NCBI GenBank assembly: GCA_036897095.1
Contig: JAYMSP010000977.1
Location: forward strand, 1-38,122
DNA length: 38,122 bases
Source: Plantago elongata
Taxonomy: Eukaryota > Streptophyta > Magnoliopsida > Lamiales > Plantaginaceae
Reading direction: 5' to 3'
Shown: positions 32,024-38,122 of the stretch, in pieces
Numbering within the stretch: the stretch's first letter is position 1
Layout of the letters: every line of letters begins with the position of its first letter
The notes under the pieces: generated by a model
Database searches by the model: none
Told to the model about the DNA's origin: nothing
The model's input: only the letters and a program-made list of their open reading frames with translations
Made by a program: the position numbers and the translations under genes

Positions 32024-35000
32024 ATGGCTTCCGACAACTACACCGATAAGAATGCCGTTTTCAGGAAACTCAGAACCAAGGCGGATAACAAGGGGTTTTT
32101 TTTTTTTTTTTTGCTGTTTCCCTAATTGTTTTGATCTACTGGAGCTGTTGATTTGATATTTGTATAGGAATGTTGAGATCCGTATTAGATCTATGCGATT
32201 TTGCTGTTGATTTTGATTTGGATTGGCGTTTTTGGAATTTTCAGATGTGTTTCGATTGCAACGCGAAGAATCCGACCTGGGCATCGGTGACCTACGGGAT
32301 CTTCCTCTGTATTGATTGCTCGGCGACTCATCGGAGCCTCGGTGTGCATGTTAGCTTCGTTAGGTAATTGATTTGTATGATCTGAGTTTTATTTGTTTAT
32401 TGGCTTTGTTTTGTTGCTAGATCAGTTGATTTCATGATTAATATTGCTCTGTTATGTTTTGGTATAAATCTAATCTGTTTCTGTTGTGCGGTAATGTAAA
32501 GGCACTCCTCCGTATATTTATATCGACATACATTTGTCTTGGATAGAATTTCATCTAGTCTGATCTGTGGAAATTACTAATGCTGCATTTAGGAAAAGTA
32601 TCATAGAGGCTGTTAGTGTAGTAAGTGGTTAGATATTGTTTGGGATTAGGTGTTCGGAGACACATACTTTACATATCAGTTCGTTTGTTTACTCCTAGTT
32701 GATTTTTTGAGGATTTGGGCAGCGGATCTAGATTTATACTGGCCTTAATAAGTTTTATACATGTCAAGGTAATGGAATTGTTAGTTGCATGTTGCCTATT
32801 ATGCCTAACACAGTTGAATTTGCTAATATGGAATGGCATTGCACTTGTTTCTTTACTTTTTTTTTGTAGTTGGATGTGTTAGATGCCTATCTATCAAATT
32901 ATAGGCAACTCTGAATTATTATGGTGACTGATCTGAGACAAGATAATGAGTTCTCTCACAATGCTTACTATTGTGTTTTCTTTGGGATTATGCTACTATT
33001 TTTTAAAACGGCTAAAGGATGACTCGAACCCGACCTATTGGTTGGAGGTGAAGCGTCTTACCAACTGAACTGCGCTTCGTTGTCAATCCATAACAGTTGT
33101 CACCCTTTAGCCGTTTCCAAAAAAAGAGCAGAACACTGGAATGGATTGGACCTAGGGAATATATAAAACATAATTGTGTTAGAACTTACGCTCATGCCTC
33201 ATATACAAATTGACCGTGCAAAAGTTTGGACACTAGGGTCTATTTGAATTTATGAAATAGTTTTGATTTGTTAAGATGCTGAAAGGAAGACAGTTGAAAC
33301 GATGCCTGTGGTCCTTTTCCTTATTTCTCATTATCTATTCTGGTTCTTCTACGCCTCCATTAAAATATTGAGTTTATTTCTTTTCGTACTGTGCTCTTTC
33401 TTGTTGTTAGTTTATGAGTTCGTAACTCTATGCATTATCATGTTGGAAGAAAGGAATAAGAGCAACATTTTGAATCCAGATTTCGTGGCCTAATTAAATA
33501 CTATTATTGAGAAAAAAAAAGCTCCATGTATTTCTCAAATCAAAGAGGCAACCTTCAAATCTGCAAGCTACATCTTGCTTCGTGACAGTAAATCAGTCAT
33601 ATTTGATTTTGATCTCCAGTTTCTGGATCATGTGGTTATAATAATTGTTATAGATCAGGCAAGTAAAAGTATCTTTAGGCTGCATGGATCATGAAATGCC
33701 CAGAGCCAGAGTAATTTACTGGCTTCTTTATGATTTATTGAAATAATTCATGGACTTAACATTAGGACATGAGAGTTACAAGCACAAGGACCAAGGAAAA
33801 GAGAGATAAGAAAGCCTATTTCCACTGCTGGTGACATCGTAGACTGTGCATAGGTAAAAAAGGATAAAATTGCTTAAATAAATGGTAACTAAAATAAGAA
33901 CATGTCCATTGACATAAGGACACGAATACGAAGGAAAAAAAGATAAGAAAGCCTATTTACACTGCTGGCGACGATGTAGATGCATATGTAATATCCGATA
34001 AAATTGCTCAAATAAATGGTAACTGAAATGAGAACATGTGTATTGACATACGTAAGGACACATCTTTCAGAAAGTATTAAGCTCGCTATCTGTTTTAGTG
34101 TTTCTCTTTATTGCACTAATTGTGATCAAATTGTTAAATTATAGGTCTACGAACCTGGATTCATGGACTCCAGATCAGTTGAAAGTGATGTGTTTTGGGG
34201 GGAATAACCGCGCCCAAGTTTTCTTCAAACAGCATGGGTGGACAGATGGCGGAAAGGTAGAGGCCAAATATACCTCGAGAGCTGCTGAGTTATACAGGCA
34301 ATTACTTTCAAAAGAAGTTGCTAAGAGCAATGCTGAGGAGGCAGGATTACCTTCATCACCTGTTGGTTCACAGTCTAATGGATTTTCTTCTGATATTAAA
34401 ACCAAAGTAGAACCAAAAGGCAGTTCTTTAAATGATGCACAGAAAGAAAGCCCATATATTAAAAATGAAACCTCAGAGGGTTCTTCACCAAGAGCCTCGC
34501 ATACAGTTTCGATGATAACAGCAAAAAAGCCCATTGGGGCTAGAAAAACTGGGAAGACAAGTGGCCTTGGTGCTAGGAAGCTTACAACGAAGGTGAAGCT
34601 GAAGTTTGTATTACTTGAAATAATTCAATTAACTTTAAATTGAGTATCACATCTAAGTTTCTGTTTAAACACACTTCTCCATTTATTGCAGCCAAGTGAA
34701 AACCTTTATGATCAGAAGCCCGAGGAGCTACCTGTGCAAGTTTCTTCAGCCAACACTTCGAGCAATACAGCCCCTGCACTTGGGGGGTCATTTGCTTCTC
34801 GATTTGAGTACACAGACAATGCACAACCAACTGAAATGAGTTCTGGAGGATCTCGTATTATTAGCCATGTAACACCACCAAAGTCATCCAATTTTTTTGC
34901 TGAATATGGAATGGAAAGTGGCTTCTCCAAAAAGAGTAGCTCACAGTCAAAAGCACCGGTAAGAATAAATTTGCTGGTAATTCTTGCTCTAACCTTTACT

Positions 35001-36645
35001 TAGCAGGTATTGATGATTTCTTGATACTGGAGGAGCATTGCTATTCATAATTAATCAATTATCTTACTTTATTTAAATACTCAAGTCTGCTTTATGATTT
35101 ATCAATTTGGAACTTGACATTCATCTACCAAAAACTAAAGCATCCCTTTGCAATATCTGTGATATAGTCCAGTAATATCTCTAATAAGAAATGGCTTGTG
35201 ATTAAGCAACTATATAGGTGACAGTAAAAGTTATATACTGCAATATTACATGGTCATTTGTGAAGTCAGATTAGCTGTTCCCTTTCACTTTTGTTTTCTT
35301 GCTATGAAGCTGATCTCTAGGCTCAGTTATCAGTGTATTGATGACTTGAAGGTTTTTCTCTTATCATATCGTTTAAGTTTAATTTATTCATTTCTTCTAT
35401 TAACAGGCTGAGGAAACTGATGAAGCAAGGAAGAAGTTTACTAATGCGAAATCAATTTCATCTGCCCAGTATTTTGGAGTTCAAAAGGCTGCTGAATCTG
35501 ATGCATCACTCCTGCAGAAGTATTCTGTATGTCTTGATATTCTGTGATGTCATATTTGGTTCATTTTCTTTATATTTTCTACTCTTTGCATGTGATTCTC
35601 TTTCTCTTTGTGAACCCCTATAATCGTTCCAAGCAAGGAACAGTTTTATTTTTATTGATGTTGCACTAATGTTCCAAAAAGTTAACATGAGGGATCTGGC
35701 AAATGATGTGTTACACAGGGGATGGTGTGTGTTTTCTCTAATCTCTATCATATGTATGTATCATGCTCGCAACTTCTAGATGTAAATAAAAAGTGCTCAA
35801 TCTAACAGCTCCTCCATAGAGGCCATTGTAACTGAAGACTTGTGTTTGTTTTTTATTCCTTTTTTTTCTGTTTTGGTTCTTTCGGTAATTTGTTTACCAA
35901 TGGAGTAGTATGTTATTGGATATTTTATAGGAATTGATTTTGTATACCTGTTTCCACCTTCTGGTTCTCATAAAATATCTTCACTTTTGATTCTGTTCAA
36001 GATTAATATTTTAAAAGTTTAAATGTGCTCATCTTTTGCATTCTATTGTAGGGATCATCATCGATCTCCAGTGCTGATCTCTTTGGCGATGATCCAAATT
36101 CTGTTGACCTTACAGCAAGTGATCTCATTAATAAGCTCTCTTTCCAGGTAATTAATTAATCAAGAGACATGTTAGCTGACCTAGTATATAAAATCGAGAT
36201 AATTGGGATTGCTGTATGCCAAAGTAAATAGTTTCGGTATTCAAGGTGTTAGTAGTTAAGAAGAAGCAGCAATAGTTTTTTTCTTCATCTCTCTTCTGTT
36301 TTAACCATGGGCAGGCATAATTTTTGCACCATTCCTCGATTCTTCTAAATTTGTTGCACCCGCTTGTTACATTCTTTAGTATGCGAATCTTGCGATGCTT
36401 TCATCCTCTGCACGTACAAAAAACATAGTTTTATCCTTGTTCCTCATTCTAGCTAAATTTGTCTGTCTGTTCCATCTTATACTTGACAACCTGCTATTAA
36501 TAGGAGGCCTTTGAAACTCTATCTTTGCTCTTAACAGGCACAGCAAGATATCTCCTCTCTGAAGAATATGGCAGGAGAAACAGGGAAGAAGCTGAGCTCA
36601 CTGGCGTCCAATTTAATGGCCGACCTTCAGGACAGAATCCTCTGA
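32024..36645 (+). CDS. ADP-ribosylation factor GTPase-activating protein (AGD8/9/10 type), seven exons
   Basis: Exons are assigned at 32024-32092, 32245-32363, 34145-34592, 34692-34958, 35407-35526, 36052-36147 and 36538-36645, giving about 408 residues, normal for this family. The ArfGAP zinc finger CX2CX16CX2C is at residues 25-48 (CFDC ... CIDC), with the arginine finger at Arg53 (HRSLGVH). [12 protein letters not shown] and a [12 protein letters not shown] stretch follow. Later exons encode family-typical tracts: [37 protein letters not shown] and DLFGDD. Such proteins stimulate GTP hydrolysis on Arf in Golgi vesicle traffic; the ArfGAP2/3-like C-terminus binds coatomer in relatives. All splice sites are GT-AG with correct phase except intron 1, whose in-frame donor reads AAG/GGGTTTT. 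Either that site is non-canonical, the base run is wrong, or the copy is damaged. The start ATG gives the expected [10 protein letters not shown]. Confidence 0.9.
32093..32244 (+). other. Intron 1 of the ArfGAP gene, abnormal donor and internal in-frame ATG
   Basis: The expected protein joins ...ADNK to MCFDC, which needs an intron from 32093 to 32244. It would start GGGTTTT instead of GT. The nearest GT (32095-32096) would leave two extra bases in the exon and shift the frame. A run of 17 T (32096-32112) follows at once. The acceptor ttttcag is normal. An ATG at 32170 inside the intron is in frame with exon 2 and would add 25 residues before the zinc finger. Retention with the normal start instead leads to an early stop. 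Confidence 0.7.
33006..33116. mobile_element. tRNA-like foldback element in ArfGAP intron 2
   Basis: Inverted ends AAACGGCTAAAGGATGAC (33006-33023) and GTCACCCTTTAGCCGTTT (33099-33116) match at 17 of 18 positions. Between them, read on the minus strand, lies a tRNA-like segment: an A-box-like GCGCAGTTCAGTTGGTAAGACG and a B-box-like GGGTTCGAGTC. T-rich and A-rich runs flank it. It could be a tRNA-derived SINE that acquired inverted ends, or a MITE carrying tRNA-like sequence. A degraded partial copy is at 1083-1145. It is not a functional tRNA, since the acceptor and anticodon stems do not form. Confidence 0.7.
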
Positions 36646-37105
36646 TGGAAAACACAAATTGTGCTTTTTGGGTATCTGATGAGTTTGTTACATTGCCTAC
36701 CAGTATTTTGTGTAGTTCTATGTAAAGAAAGAAATTCTTTCAAGTGAGGACGAATAAGATTTGAGAGTTGTAGACCTAAGATATATACATGATGTTGTTT
36801 TTTACTCCTATATAGATGCAGAAAACTTCCAGAACGGTAAGGCATTCCTTTGTCTGGTTATATTTTCGAACTTTTTTCTGTTTTAGCACTTGTTATCGTT
36901 AATTTTGGTCCTCAACAATAGATGGTCAAATTCTATGTTACCAAGCATGCCTTTAACGTAGCACATGAGGATGATATGGTACCGTTAGTAACAAAGCCCT
37001 TTATCACGTGGATAGTCTCAACTTCTCAACTTACAAGGTAGAGAATTAATAAAAATTGTACATCTACCTCCCTCTTCCCTCTTGGAACACAACAATTTAT
37101 ATTTA
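36646..37105. other. Probable 3' UTR of the ArfGAP gene and intergenic DNA
   Basis: No coding sequence is seen after the stop codon at 36643-36645. The first 200-300 bases are the likely 3' UTR. The exact cleavage site was not determined. Confidence 0.4.
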
Positions 37106-37349
37106 CTCCGTCCAATAAATTTTATACATTTACTATTTTTATCCATTCCATCAATTTCATACATTACTTAAAAAAAAAGTTATTTCGTCACTAATAAATA
37201 ATAAATAATTTCAACTTTATATAAAAATTATACATTTTGACACTAAAAATATATTTTTTTTCCACCTTCTTCATTTTTATCATTACTTAAACTTTTCGTA
37301 TAAAATTACGCCCCAATTCTATTAAAAAAGTTTAATAAGATGGATAGAG
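37106..37349. mobile_element. Stowaway-like MITE (Tc1/mariner type)
   Basis: The left end CTCCGTCCAATAAATTT and the right end (reverse complement CTCTATCCATCTTATTA) are imperfect inverted repeats resembling the CTCCCTCCGTCC ends of plant Stowaway elements. A TA dinucleotide flanks each side (37104-37105 and 37350-37351), matching the TA target site. The interior is about 244 bp, AT-rich and non-coding. The diverged ends suggest an old copy. Confidence 0.7.
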
Positions 37350-37351
37350 TA

Positions 37352-38122
37352 TTACTAATTACTTCTTTTAATGGACCAATCCCAATTCGTACAATGTGTT
37401 TCCTTGGTATGGATTTTAACTTCAAGAATCCTCAATTTTAAATATTTACACTTTTTGATGAAAAAATTATTTTTACTTTATTTACTTCCTTTTATACTTT
37501 ATTAATATATTTTATATTTTGTTATAAACTCTTATATACTTTACTCATCTTTTTCTTTAAAGTTACATTTGACAACAAATAAAGAATAATTGCATTCGTG
37601 CATAAACGAAATATTTTAATTTTTGATACAATATATGTTTAATTATTTATTTTAATTTTAATTGGATTGTTTTGTGTTTGTTATAACGTTAAACTTGTGC
37701 ATTGTGTTGTAGATAATTGTTATGAATTTACTTGAGTTTGTATCAGTTAAATTTGATTAAATTTGAATTGAAAAATAACACTAAAAAATTTAAATACAGA
37801 TAGAGTAGTGAGTTAATTATACAATACATTATACATCTTTAAATTATAATCCTATTCCCAGTAAAAGTATTTCATTTTTATTGACCTATCCACTAATTAT
37901 CACTTTGATGGAATGATCAATTGTCAGTAAAAAACTAAGCACAAATATGGCATAAACCCAAACCTCCTCTCCTCTCTTGGCCTCTTCTCTGTCAACGATA
38001 TTCAGTATCATTCCATTTTCGTTCTTCTTGTTCACCAGCACTGAAAATCCAAAAAAACCCTCCAAAGAAACCAAAAAAATTCCCTCTCTTTTCAAATCCC
38101 TCCAATAATTTTTTCGCAATTC
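37352..38122. other. AT-rich intergenic DNA, possible leader of a gene beyond the window
   Basis: Most of this stretch is AT-rich with nothing recognised. From about 37960 the plus strand turns C/T- and A-rich (cctcctctcctctcttggcctcttctctg, then A-rich tracts), with no ATG over the last 120 bases. This fits the 5' leader of a plus-strand gene starting after the window. The minus-strand frame here has no domain and is not called. Confidence 0.35.

Noticed and set aside
37886-38119. 77-residue minus-strand frame at the window end
   Set aside because: It is antisense to a C/T-rich stretch that looks like a plus-strand leader; no domain.
1-38122. CRISPR arrays, bacterial operons, phage or viral genes
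   Set aside because: The gene structure, introns and repeats are those of a plant nuclear genome. No spaced identical repeats or prokaryotic gene clusters were seen.

Overview
The window looks like nuclear DNA from a flowering plant, a eudicot and perhaps an asterid. It is AT-rich, has GT-AG introns with T-rich tracts, an intronless MYC2-type bHLH gene, a plant ArfGAP gene with seven exons, and many plant repeat families (Ty1/copia, LINE, SINE, TRIM, MITE). The asterid guess rests only on general familiarity with the MYC2-like protein and was not tested.

Layout. 1-1145: the 3' part of a decayed copia element with one LTR, then a partial copy of a tRNA-like repeat. 2448-2984 (+): a small protein with a bZIP-like basic region. 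4633-5034 (-): a small basic protein of unknown function. 5040-10467: gene-poor DNA with a foldback MITE, an (AT)n tract and a complete tRNA-derived SINE flanked by 13-bp target-site duplications. 10468-12534 (-): a full-length MYC2-like jasmonate-pathway transcription factor, whose leader carries a two-codon upstream ORF. 12780-21700: a repeat zone with three local tandem duplications, a copia gag pseudogene, a 30-bp-period array, a LINE 3' fragment (zf-RVT plus RNase H) and a 269-bp TRIM. 21700-26106: no gene recognised. 26107-27938 (-): an intronless, multiply disabled copy of the plant mRNA-capping enzyme. 27954-30193 (-): a truncated copia element with 5' LTR, gag, protease and integrase, in the same orientation and ending within about 40 bp of the capping-enzyme copy. 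32024-36645 (+): an ArfGAP gene of the AGD8/9/10 type. Its intron 1 lacks an in-frame GT donor, and its intron 2 holds a tRNA-like foldback element. 37106-37349: a Stowaway-like MITE. The last 150 bases are C/T-rich and may be the leader of a gene beyond the window.

The genes do not form a pathway. Probably functional are the MYC2-like gene, the ArfGAP gene, and with less certainty the two small genes on the left. Most remaining recognisable sequence is retroelement debris. The most interesting points are the copia/capping-enzyme junction, the ArfGAP splice donor, the compact TRIM and SINE insertions, and the paired tRNA-like repeats.
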